64,000 nt of DNA from Trichopria drosophilae (taxonomy: Eukaryota > Arthropoda > Insecta > Hymenoptera > Diapriidae). The DNA lies in contig CM059582.1 of the NCBI GenBank assembly GCA_030407085.1, forward strand, positions 69,831,501 through 69,895,500, in the 5' to 3' direction. Positions 13,473-24,855 of this stretch are shown in pieces. The first letter of the stretch is position 1. The number at the start of each line of letters is the position of its first letter. A program made the position numbers and the translations under genes. The notes under the pieces are model-generated. The model was given only the letters and a program-made list of their open reading frames with translations, searched no databases and was not told where the DNA came from.

Positions 13473-14584
13473 CGAAAAAGTTGCGTCTATATATATACAT
13501 TTTTTTTTTATCAATTATCGTCACTCAAATCGCCTTTACACTGTTCTTCACCTATCACATAATTAAAAAACCGACGTGTATTTATATCGTCATCAATTAA
13601 TGAAAGGGCCCTTATAGCTAATTACCTAACAGATCACATTTATTTTATGAGGTACCCCTATTCGGGTGTGTATTGACGTGGGGAAAACCCACCAATGTCA
13701 GGCAAAACCCACGCCGGTACCTCAGTTGGTATTAACATCGATTAAGTTCGTGACATACTTTTTATCGCAATAATTGTGACCAGCTAGTCTTTATTACAAT
13801 AAGTGGCACTACCTAGTCTTTATTACAATAACTGGCACCAGCTACGATGGATGGACTTAATTAGCAAACCTTTCCCGCCCAATGGTGCCCATGTACACGA
13901 GAAGTCAACGATATTTCGTAAAGTTAAAGTGTCGGATCGCCTCTTTTGGCGACTTATTAGGCGCGTGATCAGCCGCGGTCGAATGTCCACAAATGGGGAG
14001 GTCTAACCTGGCGCTTTACGTTCAAGTATGGGCTCTTTGGCTAACGGAACAGGTTATTTTGCCCTGTTCCGCGCCTCTCGTAGACTTGCGTCCGATTGCA
14101 CCATAACGTGCCAGCCTATGCGTCGCGATCAAGGATAGAGGAAGGGGTGTTTTGGCCGACTTGCCATAATTTTAGGGAAGGATCGCCCCAATAACTGCGA
14201 CGGGGAAGGCCCCACCAATTTCTTAGAATTTTATTCGCGTTTTAACCATCAGTCCCGATGGCTATCTTAGGCGTTTTTCTCCCATTTACCTGGGTCACAG
14301 AATTATAATATTAAAAATTTGGAAAAAACAAATAATAAATATCGGAGATAACCCTGCTAGCGTGCCATTGTAGCTATGCAACATACTACGACGAACTATT
14401 GACGACCTATAGTTTCGCAACTTGTAGCACTCTCGTACGCATACAGCATCTAGCTCTCTAACGCTAATCGCTCGCAATCTATTACATGAATTACAGGCAT
14501 TCGAAACCATATAGTAATATTTAGAAATTAATAACCATGTGAGATATGAAACAATACTTTCTCTTTGGTAGACCTACTTCCTTA
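13473..14584 (-). other. BEL 3' untranslated region
   Basis: About 1.1 kb between the integrase end and the 3' LTR. No frame of useful length and no env-like sequence is present. It holds a small palindromic GGTACC-bounded block (13651-13722) and two near-identical tandem phrases (CTAGTCTTTATTACAATAA at ~13782 and ~13812). Confidence 0.6.
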
Positions 14585-15747
14585 TTAACTAGAAATCAAT
14601 CGAATGAGTTTACGCGTTGGCAGCGTAAGTAACCCTGACATCGTGCGTACCTTTACTACGCGAATTTTCCCATCTTTGCTCGGATACGTCTCCACAACCG
14701 TTCCTCCTTTCCAAACATTTCTTTGCGACTGGTAATCTACAATCAACACCATATCATTTGCCTTTAAGGAACTTTTGTTAGTTTGATGCAATTTTTTTAC
14801 GAGGTAACAGCATGGGGAGGTATTCGTGTAAACCATCTTTTCCAGAAGGCGTTAGCGAACCCTCGTGCCAGTTGCCACTGTTTCCTGAGGTCTAGTCTTT
14901 GGGCGTCATATACGTTTACCACCGCATCTATATTCCGTGCCCCCAACAAAAAGTGGTTAGGAGTCAATGCCTCCGAGTCGCGCGGATCTACCGATACGTG
15001 GGCCAGTGGTCTCGAATTCACAGAATATTCTATTTCTGACAATACCGTAAGCAAAGTCTCCTCTTTCGGCGCCTGATCTTTCAATACAGCTTTTAGCGCT
15101 GTCTTCACCGACCGGATCAGGCATTCCCATGCACCTCCCATGTGAGGTGCCGTTGTCGGGTTAAACTTCCATTCAATTCCTTTGCTTACGACATAATCAG
15201 TCTGTTTCTGTCGATCCATTTTAGAGATTTCGTCCCTAGGTTCTACGTCTGCCCGTTTAAAATTCTTACCACAATCGCTGTATAATGCCCGAGGACATCC
15301 GCGACGCGCTGATAAACGTTGTATCGCCATAATTGCCGAATCCGTGCTTAAGGGATGCGATAATTCCAAATGAATTGCTCGCGTCGTCAAGCAGGTGAAT
15401 AATACCCCCCAGCGTTTTTCTCGACGACGACCGACTTTGACTTCCATCGGCCAAAAATAATCCACGCCGCAGTGCGCGAATGGAGGTTGATTGTACGCTA
15501 GTCGGCAGATTGGGAGTGCGGACATTCGTGGATCTTGTGGTTTGCCTCTGCGCAATTTGCAAATTATGCATTTGCTTACGATCGAACGCAATGCGCTCCT
15601 AAGCCCTATTATGTGGAACTTTCGTCGCACGTCATTTGCTACCGTTTCGTGGCTCGCATGCCAGAAGCGTCGTTGATAATCTATGAGAAGTAGGCTAGTT
15701 ACCCGATGCTTAACATCAAGTATTATTGGACTATTTTCGAACCGCAC
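14585..15747 (-). pseudogene. BEL integrase and C-terminal domain, frameshifted
   Basis: The segment 15747-14797 encodes an HHCC-type zinc region (WHASHETVANDV ... CIICK), then the integrase core with HCGVDYFWPM, LYSDCGKNF and GGAWECLIRSVK, giving the D, D, E triad intact. After a frameshift near 14830 the frame 14836-14585 continues with KANDMVLIVDYQSQRNVWKG and a TLPTRKLIRL ending. This is the small beta-barrel C-terminal domain found after BEL integrases (DUF5641-like). The product would insert the cDNA into the host chromosome. It is part of one pol polyprotein with the RNase H section upstream. Confidence 0.88.
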
Positions 15748-15780
15748 GCCTAATACTTCCGTTACGCGCCCACTGGCTCT

Positions 15781-16953
15781 CTATATTCCCATTTTATCAA
15801 CGAATGGATTCATATTCGCGATTTTACTATCCTTACTTATTTCGCGACCTCTCTGAATAGCCCGCGATTCCGGCCCGAAACAATCGCTCTGGATCTCGCG
15901 ATACCAATATTGTTCGGCTTGTACCGTCGTTTCTACGGACACCCCTGACGGAGTTTGATTTCTCCAACGAGCGATAGCCGCTCGTATACGACGTGCTACA
16001 ACTAATAGTCCGGGCCAACCTAACAACGTCCCCGTGACCGGAAAGTACCGGTCTTCGTTCACTACCACGCCCGTGATACCCTTACGTAATTCCATCGTGT
16101 CGATAGTTTTCTTACGAGCCTCATTGAGTGGTTCCTCCATGGGCCATCTGCTTTCCACGTCGAAAAGAAATTTCGGACCCCCTAGCCATGACAACTCCGC
16201 ACGATTAGACATGTTTTTCCATCGCGTCGCAATATCAGCCGGATTTAAATGCGACGGTACGTATCGCCATTCCGATAGGCCGGTTCATTCGCCAATTTCG
16301 CGTAATCTATTTGCCACGATTACTTGGCGCGTTTGCGGTTCGGAACTGATCCATCGCAGTACAGTCGCGGAATCGCTCCAAAACACGCGTCGACCTATTG
16401 GTATTTCTAACTCATTTCTTATCGTATCTGCTAACCTAGCGCCTGTTAAAGCGGCCTGAAGTTCCAATCGGAGTACGGAAAGAGGTTTTAACGGAACAAT
16501 CCTCGCTTTGGCCGATTCGAAGGTTACCCGTAACGGTACTCCTTCGCGGACCACTCGTAAGTACCCAGCGCTCGCGTATGCCTCCAAACTCGCGTCGCAA
16601 AATACGGGCAACTCTACGGTATCGTAAGCAATTGAAGGGGTAAGGCAACGAGGTATGTGCAACTCACTCCCACTCGTAAGGTAATGTACCCAATATTTCC
16701 ACCCAAGGAGCTCCTCCTCTCTAAGCTTATTATCCCATCCGATTTTACTACGCCAGATTCTTTGCATAAGGATTTTCGATTTTGTCGTTAACGGCGATAG
16801 AAATCCCAACGGGTCGAAAATCGACATCATTACCCGGAGACATTCGCGTTTTGTAGGTTTTCGCTCACGAGAGAGAAGCTCCTTAGGTATTCGCGACATA
16901 TTCAAGAGAAACGCTAAACTTTCTTCGTGTTTATCCCAGAAGAGGCCCAACAC
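15781..16953 (-). pseudogene. BEL RNase H and connection domain
   Basis: Two open pieces. 16953-16285 contains SIFDPLGFLSPLTTKSKILM, the Pao-type junction after the RT thumb, then an RNase H with VFCDASLEAYAS, LELQAAL and FWSDSATVLRWI, so the D, E, D residues are present. 16212-15781 holds the following linker (ELSWLGGPKFL, then VVARRIRAAIARWRN) leading to the integrase. The two pieces are separated by an in-frame stop near 16285 and a frame change, and the second ends in a stop near 15781. Confidence 0.85.
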
Positions 16954-17031
16954 CCGTTCTTTCCCTCGTACAATTAAACAATCTTTCTGTGTCTCTGCTG
17001 CTCGTATTCCGAATAATGCCGCATCATCATT

Positions 17032-17703
17032 CTATGCCCAACCATACATTTTGAAATTCCCTGACGCGTTTATGTCTATCACGTCCCTGAGCAGTCGCGC
17101 CGTTTCCGGTACCGTCTTGCGGCTCGCCAGGAAATCATACATGTAGCAATTCTTAATTATTGCTTTAACCGGATCTGATTTCATAGATTCAAAACGTGGT
17201 TCATTTTTATCTTTAATATACATTGTACTACACGGAGAGGACCTAGCTCCGAAAACTAGACGGGACATTTCGTAGACTTCCGGCTCTATTGTACGATTTT
17301 TTCCGCGCCACAGGAACCTCTGAGCCCCGCGATCCTCAGATCTAATTCGAATATTCAAAAACATATCTTTCACGTCAGCTTTTACGGCGATGGAGTACTA
17401 CTGACGGAATCACAAGAGAACTCCGGGCAACGCTTGCAATAAATCCGGTCCAGTCTCTAGAAGATCGTTGAGACTAACTCCCGATGTTTTCGCGGCCGCA
17501 TTGAATACTACTCGAACTTTACCCCGTTTTGTACTACTCTGCACCCGGAAGTGCGGAAGATACCATTTATTTTCAGGTTGTTTACTACTCTGGACCTTTT
17601 CCGCATATCCATTTGCTATCAACCGGTCCATTTCTGTGTAGTATATCGCAGCGTATGCGGGATCGCGATCTAGTTTACGCGCTAATGAAGCGAGTCAATT
17701 TTT
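17032..17703 (-). pseudogene. BEL reverse transcriptase, catalytic box mutated
   Basis: 17631-17410 holds the RT fingers (WYLPHFRV, RVVFNAAAKTSG, SLNDLLETGPDLL). After a frame break near 17390 comes VKADVKDMFLNIRI with the first catalytic aspartate. The second catalytic box reads YMYDFLAS where the family has Y-V/M-D-D, so one aspartate has become tyrosine; this alone should abolish polymerase activity. The upstream end of RT is disrupted by the nested MITE at 17804. Confidence 0.85.
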
Positions 17704-17803
17704 AGCCGTCGGTAAACTGTCTCCTTTTGGAAATGGCCCTTCTTTCCAAATTAAACCTGCTTCCCATTCCTTTCACACTTGCCGACTGGAAGAGTTTAAT
17801 AAA

Positions 17804-18472
17804 TTAACCCTTTGCGGCATACATTTTTCTTTACACGGAAAACAGCTGAAAATTGTTACTCGGGGGTTTTCGGAATCGCTGATTACGAATCCGAAGTCAG
17901 ATGTTGAAAATTCAAAATGGCGGATTCAAGATGGCTGACCAAAATGCAAAAAATTACACAAACTTGATGAAACTGGGTGAAAATTTACTTCATCTAGATA
18001 ACATTGGGTACTCTGTGTACTCTGAATGTTAAATGTATAATCTGTGATCATATTCGTAATCAGCGACGTCGAAAATGCACGAAAAACCCACTTTCATCAA
18101 TATCCGGTAATTTTTCACTTTTCGGTCGGCCATTTTGAATCGGCCATTTTGAATTTCTCAAAGCCGACTTCAAATTCGTAATCAGCGACCCCAAAAACCT
18201 CCGAGTACCAAATTTGGTTCTAATTTACCCATTAGTTCGTTCAAAAATGATTTCTTTCTAAAAAATCGACGTTTTTTTAAATTTATTTATTTATAATTGT
18301 TAATAATTTTGCGTAATTACATTGATTATCCTTTTAGTTACGTTCCAAAAAGCCCGATCTATCATTATAAAAAGATTTTTTGAATATTGCTTTGAAAGCA
18401 TTGAAACTATAAAGAAAAGTTGTGAATAAAAAAGGTGGTAATCTGGGCTACCACCAAGCCGGAAAGGGTTAA
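17804..18472. mobile_element. piggyBac-type MITE nested in the BEL element
   Basis: TTAA occurs at both borders (17804-17807 and 18469-18472). The ends are inverted: CCCTTTGCGGC on the left and GCCGGAAAGGG on the right. TTAA plus CCCTTTGC-like ends are the hallmark of piggyBac-derived MITEs. The 661-bp interior contains the AATGGCGGATTC / GATTACGAATCCGAAGTC phrase also found at 53450-54250, 55660-56040 and 62290-62640, plus an internal inverted copy (18173-18215). It has no ORF and inserted after the BEL element. Confidence 0.88.
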
Positions 18473-18632
18473 TTGCTCAATCGCGTCGTTCGCGCCCGCC
18501 ATTCCCCCCGCTTGACCCCGGACACTCAAATTCAAAATATTGTCTCATTAAATCGTCCATTTTTTCTTCTTCGCTAGTTATTTCAACCTATATATATTAG
18601 ACGCCGTATCTATTGCATTTACCGAATTACCG

Positions 18633-19103
18633 TCATCCGCATCTTATAGCGCGAAGCCGTGTAATGACCGTCCTAAATTCGAACGAGATATCGCGAAACC
18701 GGTTCTTCTGAGCTCGCGCAATTCGCGGGTCGCGATTAAATTCAAATTGCCTTGCCCTATTAATAACGTCGCACGAGTTTGGACGTATGGTTCTAGGTCC
18801 ACATTTTCTTTCGCGTTTACCCACCGAACTATTTTTTGCCGGAAGCAACTGTGATGGTCGGTGTAGTTCCGGTATTGACATAACATTCTGTATCCTATAT
18901 CTACCACAGGGACCCTCAATTTCGATTTCCACTTTCTCACTCCCCACCACAGTCGCTTCTCTGTCCCTAAATCCTCTTAACGCTATATTTACACGAGGAC
19001 CTTTCACGCCTGTTTGTCTCATGGCTGATCTAGCTATAAGAGTTACGGCAGACCCCTCGTCCAATAATGCGTAAGATTCAACGACTCGACGAGGACCAAC
19101 CAA
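18633..19103 (-). pseudogene. BEL aspartic protease
   Basis: The frame contains ESYALLDEGSAVTLI, the retropepsin active-site segment in the D-E-G form often seen in BEL elements, followed by RVNIALRGFRDREA and a hydrophobic strand region. This protease would release gag and pol products. The frame continues ~40 codons past the domain and stops; the link to RT is broken by the nested MITE and stops. Confidence 0.78.
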
Positions 19104-19235
19104 TTTTATCGGTATTATTTTTAATAAAGCGCCTTCGAGCCCCAGTCAAATAGCGCTATTTTGTGCCGCTCGGTTGTTTTCCCTCTTATGAGACAAAGAG
19201 GGTATGCTCGATGGAGTTCGTTCGGAGAATCGTGC

Positions 19236-19562
19236 CTAATCAGATTCGAAGGGATAGTGTAATAACTCATGGTGTTGTCGATCACAGACGGAGCACCGAG
19301 GTTGTGTGCACGTCCGATACCTGTGACGCGGCAGCAAGCAGATGAAGCACCATCTTCGACGCTCTACTACTTTTCCACACAGACAATATCCGCAATCTTT
19401 ACCTGGCTGAGAGCGACTCTCGTGAGCCACCGCGTACGCGACATCTGATCTAATAGGCCCCGACCTTTGCCCCGCCGAAGCATCCGCTGCTCTAGAAGCC
19501 CTCGTGTTGGTACTAATGTCGAATACCCCAGCCGCGGATGCTAATTGTGCCTCCCGATACAT
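19236..19562 (-). pseudogene. BEL gag C-terminal zinc knuckles
   Basis: A cysteine-histidine rich block: CGYCLCGK, WCFICLLPRHRYRTC, CSVCDRQHHELLHYP. The CX2C-X4-HX4C spacing is that of the nucleocapsid knuckles in BEL gag proteins, which bind the RNA genome. A frame break separates it from the main gag frame at 19755. Confidence 0.8.
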
Positions 19563-19754
19563 GAATTCTGATAATTTTTCTAATTCCTATTTTTCCTAGC
19601 TACTTTCGACCGAATAACGATTATACGCGAACCGCAGCGAGGCTGGAATTTTGCCTCATTCGTGATTGTACAAAAATCCTTCTGGATTAAGATCCCGGAT
19701 CGCCGCGTCTGCGTTCCGCAGAGTTGCCGCGAACAGCACTAAATTTAATTTGCC

Positions 19755-20528
19755 CTATTCTAACGCTGGTAACGCCCGTAACTCATCGACTATGCTTTTC
19801 GGTATGTTTCTCTTATTAACGAATATTAACTCAAGCGTTTCCATTATGGTCGTGGCGTTCTTCGATGACGTTAAGAGCGTAGCCACCGAATTACGCGCTT
19901 CCCCTTTTAACGCCGCATATAATCGTGCTACATATTCCCGATCGCTGTAGTCACCCAACTCAGTAGAAAGCTCATAGGCGTTTTTAAAATGATACCATTC
20001 GCGGGGGTCGCCCGCAAATGTTGGTAAATTTTGCGCGGTTGATATTCTATTTGCAAAAATCCTATTTCCTTCCACAAGTGAGGGTTCGCTGACCGTGCGC
20101 AACGTTTGTTCAATAACCTTAGGGAGCTGTTCAAAGGGATACGACTGATTCTCCCCACTATCACCACGTACCTCATTTGTCGCATTACATACTGGACGTT
20201 CGACGCGTTGTTGTCGCTCAGGGCTCGTCGCTGCTTCGATGATCTCCTCCAACCTCTCGTCCGTCGTCATTTCGTAAGATGATCCGTTTCTTCTTTCGAC
20301 CCGTTGCGCTGCCCGATCATGAGTTGATAGCTGTGGCATCCCCTCTCTTGTGTCCGTCATTGTACTTCGTGTTCTCATCCTTGTCGTTGTTCGCATTCCC
20401 GGGTTACGATTGTTACTCGCCTTTAACTTGAGTGCGTCGTGGACGGACGCCGTTGTATTCGGTCGTACTATGGTTACCTCGTTCTCGAGAATTGCCGATT
20501 CGATTATTCGCGGGCGTTTTTTCGGCAT
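19755..20528 (-). pseudogene. BEL gag
   Basis: 257 codons. The N-terminal ~130 residues are basic, low complexity and rich in R, T and E. Then LPTFAGDPREWYHFKNAYEL and YVARLYAALKGEARNSVATL, matching the conserved gag core of BEL/Pao elements (DUF1759-like). Gag builds the particle in which reverse transcription happens. The start is placed at an MPKKRPRI methionine, but an upstream start toward 20625 is possible. A frameshift near 19755 cuts it from the zinc knuckles. Confidence 0.83.
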
Positions 20529-20646
20529 CTGCTTCGCTGCGTGTGCTGGCGGGTCGGCCCTTTTCTTCGCATCTTGAAGGCTCGATTAAACCGGAGATAG
20601 CTTCGTGTGACTCCGATCGGACCACGGGACCGCATTAAATAATCCA

Positions 20647-20660
20647 GGGTTTCGGCACCA
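20647..20660 (-). promoter_or_regulatory. tRNA primer-binding site of the BEL element
   Basis: Three bases inside the 5' LTR the minus strand reads TGGTGCCGAAACCC. TGG at the start matches the CCA end of a tRNA, as expected for minus-strand cDNA priming. The tRNA species was not identified. Confidence 0.75.
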
Positions 20661-20663
20661 ATT

Positions 20664-21050
20664 TGTTTCCGTCTCAGAGTCGCACACAGAAGGTTCTTGG
20701 TGAAAATAATAACGCAAATTTGAGAAGGTTAAAAAACACAGAGATTTTTATTGAACACAATGTCAATAATATAGAATCACCGCTCGATAATTTTCAGGTG
20801 CGTACCGTCCGAGGACTATGCAGTAAGTGCCGGGGAACCGAGTACAAACAAAGCACGACGCCAAACAGGTCATTGACCGCGGCCCATGGCTCCCACCAAC
20901 TCGACACTACCGCGCCTCGGAATATCCTTCCCTCACCTCGCGTTACAATATATATGTTTATTATTATTACGTGCATATATATTACAGGAATTTTTACTTT
21001 AAAAACAACGCATTGTAACTCATGAAGATAATTTGGATCTGTTCGTAACA
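20664..21050 (-). repeat. BEL 5' LTR
   Basis: Right-hand LTR in window order, hence the 5' LTR and promoter of the minus-strand element. Same TG...CA ends as 13073-13460, followed outside by the target duplication CTTTC. Confidence 0.93.
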
Positions 21051-21126
21051 CTTTCACTTTTTCAAGACCACTGTATAATAATAACTTATGTTTGCGTTAT
21101 ACTTAATAAATATTATTATTTATTTT

Positions 21127-21500
21127 ATGTGAGGGGGATGGGGGGATACATGAGGCACCAGAGGAGGTTAAAGATTAAATTTGCCGTGTGCCGGACTCAC
21201 TTGCCATTTGATGTTAATCAGTTTGCCATTTGAGTGCGCAGTTTGCAACATTGAAGTGTCTTCGATATTCATATCCTCGATTGCTGATTCTACAGAGCCA
21301 TTTCGCAACTGCAACCACCCTCTCTACCATCGTGTTCTTGGCTACAGTATCTCGTGTGATCACGATAGAGGAAGCGATCCTGGAACTGGTGTTGTCTTGA
21401 TAATCTGGAATGCTTTTGATATTTTAGAGAAGTGGTCTCATTCCTCCCAGTAGTCTGATTATAAGCATGTCGAGATTGATTTTAAGAGCGGGAATCTACT
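21127..21500 (-). mobile_element. Old 3' fragment of an R4/Dong-type LINE
   Basis: The stretch aligns end to end with the 3' 350 bp of the Dong-type copies to its right (compare GAGGCACCAGAGGAGG with TTAGGCACCATAGGGGG, and GGTCTCATTCCTCCCAG in both), but with ~25 percent differences. It is 5'-truncated and noncoding now, an older insertion of a related family. The adjacent right end of the BEL element lies ~75 bp away. Confidence 0.75.
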
Positions 21501-22372
21501 GAAAGGTACACGGGAAACACAACGTTTGTCTATTTTACCGTTTATTTTGCAGGAAAGATTGTGAATTACATTTACAGGATGGTATCCTTGTTTGATGTAG
21601 AATTATCATCAAAGATGTGCTGTAAGAACTTATTTAAATTACCTTCATTCAATATTTGATTTTCAGCATTAATCGAACTATCATTACAATTTTTACTTGA
21701 TTTAAATTGTCATATATTCAACCTTATAAGAACATTGAAATTATATACATTTTAAATACATAAAATACATACAAATTTTTAAAAATATCTTGATTATGTG
21801 CAGATACTTTAAAATTGGCGAGTCTCCACGAGTACCATCAAAGACTTCTTCACGGGTGTCAACCCATTCCCTCGGGATTCGAAATGGCAAACACGCTAAA
21901 ATATTTTTCTCAAATATTTTTATGTAAGTAGATATCATTTTAAACAGTGTAATGTCATCCTTATTATGAAATCGTTTCGCTTTCAACAATAAATACTAAA
22001 TCGATTTTGTGGCCCATAAAAGTTAAAAAACTACTACTAAATAATATACTGCAGCATTGCTCATCTTACTGCCCATTGGTGGGATGAGATATATTAATAA
22101 CCCACGATGTTAATCATATAACTGTCGGACAATGAATCGGTTGCTATACATATATTAATTATGAAGCTCATTTAAGAGATCAAGCTGCTTTGAAGGAATT
22201 TTCACAGATTGTCGTTAAACATCTAGTGCATGAGCCATCTGATTGTATTATTTTCAATACTTATATAATGAAAGCTATAACAAACAATTTTTTAAACACA
22301 AATATAACTTTTGATTGCACAAGCCTATAAAAAAACACAAAAACATATTTTTCTGGGAACCAGACCAAATTA
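21501..22372. other. No gene identified
   Basis: AT-rich, with short frames only. One plus-strand frame, 22140-22328, is open for ~62 codons (INYEAHLRDQAALKEF) but lacks a clear start, splice site or relative. I see no repeats. Confidence 0.4.
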
Positions 22373-24841
22373 TTTTTTTTTTTTTTTTTTTTTTTTTTTT
22401 GACGGAGGGGGGAAATGCATTAGGCACCATAGGGGGTTGAAGATGTTGTGTAACCACCCGTGTGTCGGACTTTCTCACCTTTGATGTTAACGGCAAGGTT
22501 TACCGACTAAAACCCTAACCTCCCTTGGCCCTCCAGAATCCACGTGTGCAGTCTGCAGCAGAAAAGTGGCTCCGATATCCATCTCCTCCGCAGCAGACTG
22601 CACCGGGCCATTTCGTTTGCAACTGTAACTACTCCCTCTACCATTGGGTAAGTGGTTACAGGATCTCGTGTGACCTCAGTAGACGGAGAGATCCCAGCAG
22701 CACTGCTTTCTGCATTCGACCTGCGATGGAACTTGCATGTTCTCGACAGGCCGGAATGCTTTTGATGTTTTGGAGGAAAGTTGGTCTCATTCCTCCCAGC
22801 ACTCCAATTATCAGCACGACGAGCTTGATTTTGAACCCTCGATACAGTTTGCGAATCTCGAACAGGAGTTCCTGATATTTAATCCGTTTTTCGTCCTCTT
22901 TGCTGACTATATTTGTTTCTGCTGGTGCAGAAAACTCGATGACGAAGATGGATTTGTCATCGAAGTCAACAAGGACGATGTCAGGCTTATTAGCTGATAT
23001 TTGCCTGCTCGTCGGGAATGAGTAATTCCAGTATATTCGGCACGACTCATTCCCGACAACGGATTCAATATCAGTGGGGACGTACGGCAAAACTGGGGTT
23101 GCATCAATACTATAAGTGCTGCGAAGGTGGTAATACAGCACTCGAAGAGCCGCATTGTGACGTTCGATGTATGCTGAAACTGCATATATTGGGCATGCTG
23201 CCAAAAGATGCATTAGTGTCTCAGCATGACATCTACACAGTCTACAAAGCGTACTCTGTACCGCCTGGTGTAAGATGTTCTGGCGATACGCTAAGGTATT
23301 GATGACCCCATCCTGGCATGCGAAGATAAAACCCTCGGTCTCGGATTTCAAGCCGGCTGATCTTAAGAAGGAGAAGGTCATCTCTGCCGACAAGCCAAGT
23401 TGTTGGACATTTCGAAAGAATTGTCCATGCAACGGCTTGTCGATATGCCTTCCCTCCAACATACGGAGTTGTTCCTTCCGTATGTTAGCCCTGAGACGCA
23501 CTGGGCACAGATTGATGACTGATTCAGCCTCCTGTGCACCACTACGTCCCACGTTGAAAACCAGACCGAGGTTTCGCGCCGCTCGTTCCGCCGCGTTGTA
23601 CAAAAACGCCCCCTTCCCCTGAATTTCATGCTGATGTACTAGCATCATCAGGAGATCCTCCGTTCATTAATCACGTCGCAAGCTGTTTCGAGGACCAATC
23701 GGTCATGCATACACTCCAGGCTTAAAAGGCCACGACCTCCCATATTTCGGGGCAAATACAGTCGTTCCACGGAAGATCTTGGATGCAAACTGCGTTGCAT
23801 ACAAATCATCTCTCGTGTGCTACGGTCAAGATCCCTTAGCTCGTCAACGTTCCACTTCAGTGCTCCAAAAGAATAGAGCACTGGTGATACGGCCAACATA
23901 TTCGTGGCTGCCACCTTATTTCTCCCGGTCAATTCTGATGACCAGATCTGACGGAGAATGCGCCGGTATTTCTTAATGATGGTGGTTTTAGCAGCCTGCA
24001 CATCCTGGACATGCCTTTGAGATACGCCCAGGTATGTGTAGGCTTCTTCGGCGCTAAGGTGGCGGATGACATTTCCGTTGACGAGCTCCATATCGTTGTT
24101 ATGGGAGCCTGACCTTCCTCTGTGCAAATGAACGACTGCACACTTGTCCAATCCGAATTCCATACCGATATCTCTCGAGTATGTGAGAGCGATGTTCAGA
24201 GATCGATGTAATTGATCTTCGCCTGATGCGTATAATTTAAGATCATCCATATAGAAAAGATGGGTGATCTTATGTACACGTTCACCAGGCGTTCCACACA
24301 TGTACCCTTGAGATTTCCGGAGAGCAACGGATAGAGGCAATAGTGAGGTGCAGAAGAGCAGAGGACTCAGAGAATCTCCCTGATAGACACCTCTTTGGAA
24401 TTGAACCAGTCTAGACATGGTTCGACGCTTGCCCGATGTCATGACAAAGCGTGTTTTCCAAAGAGGCATCAGGTCTTCTACAATTCTCACTATGTTTGGG
24501 TGGACATGAAGGCGTTTGAGCAACAAGCTTAAAAGCTCGTGCGATGTTGAGTCATACGCCTTCATGTAATCCAGCCAGGCTATCGACAGGTTACGCTTGT
24601 ACTGGACTGCGTCCTGACAAACACACCTGTCGATAAGCAAGTTGTCCTTGCAGCCGGATACACCCATTTTGCAGCCTCGTTGTTCTACTATCCGTTGCCA
24701 CACCGGTTTCACGGATTTCTCAATACGTTCGTTCAATATGTTAGTGAACAATTTGTATAACGTATTGAGACACGTGATCGGTCTATGGTTTTTCGGATCG
24801 GACAAGTCTCCCGATTTTGGGATCAGTGTCGTTTGGGCCCC
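22373..24841 (-). mobile_element. R4/Dong-type LINE, copy 3 (internally deleted)
   Basis: The 3' end is a 28-base poly-A (22373-22400 as T). At the other end the minus strand begins GGGGCCCAAA, identical to the first ten bases of the full-length copy. It then jumps directly to CGACACTGATCCC in the RT region, so ~1.4 kb of 5' sequence is missing while the very 5' tip is kept. The coding part (24805-23648, then 22656-23648) is >97 percent like copy 1, with one base lost near 23650 that shifts the frame within VINRTED. RT core YMDDLKLYA and the endonuclease are present but not in one frame. Confidence 0.88.
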
Positions 24842-24855
24842 TTATTATTATTATT
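24842..24855. repeat. (TAA)n junction between Dong copies 2 and 3
   Basis: Fourteen bases of TTA repeats (TAA on the minus strand) separate the 3' truncated end of copy 2 from the 5' tip of copy 3. They represent the target repeat of these LINEs. Confidence 0.9.

Larger units (their letters stand above)
13068..21055 (-). mobile_element. BEL/Pao LTR retrotransposon, complete but inactive
   Basis: Two LTRs of 388 and 387 bp (13073-13460 and 20664-21050) begin TGTTTCCG and end CGTAACA on the plus strand. They are flanked by a perfect 5-bp target duplication CTTTC (13068-13072 and 21051-21055). The coding order on the minus strand is gag, CCHC knuckles, aspartic protease, reverse transcriptase, RNase H, integrase, which is BEL/Pao. 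Every coding section carries frameshifts or stops and the RT catalytic box is altered, so the copy cannot move by itself. The LTRs differ at roughly 20 to 25 positions by eye, so it is not a very recent insertion. Confidence 0.93.

Noticed and set aside
14783..20638. Plus-strand ORFs in the BEL element
   Set aside because: Antisense of gag and pol frames; no independent protein features.
22140..22328. Possible coding exon (INYEAHLRDQAALKEF ...)
   Set aside because: Open for ~62 codons, but there is no acceptor or start codon in a useful place and no recognised family.
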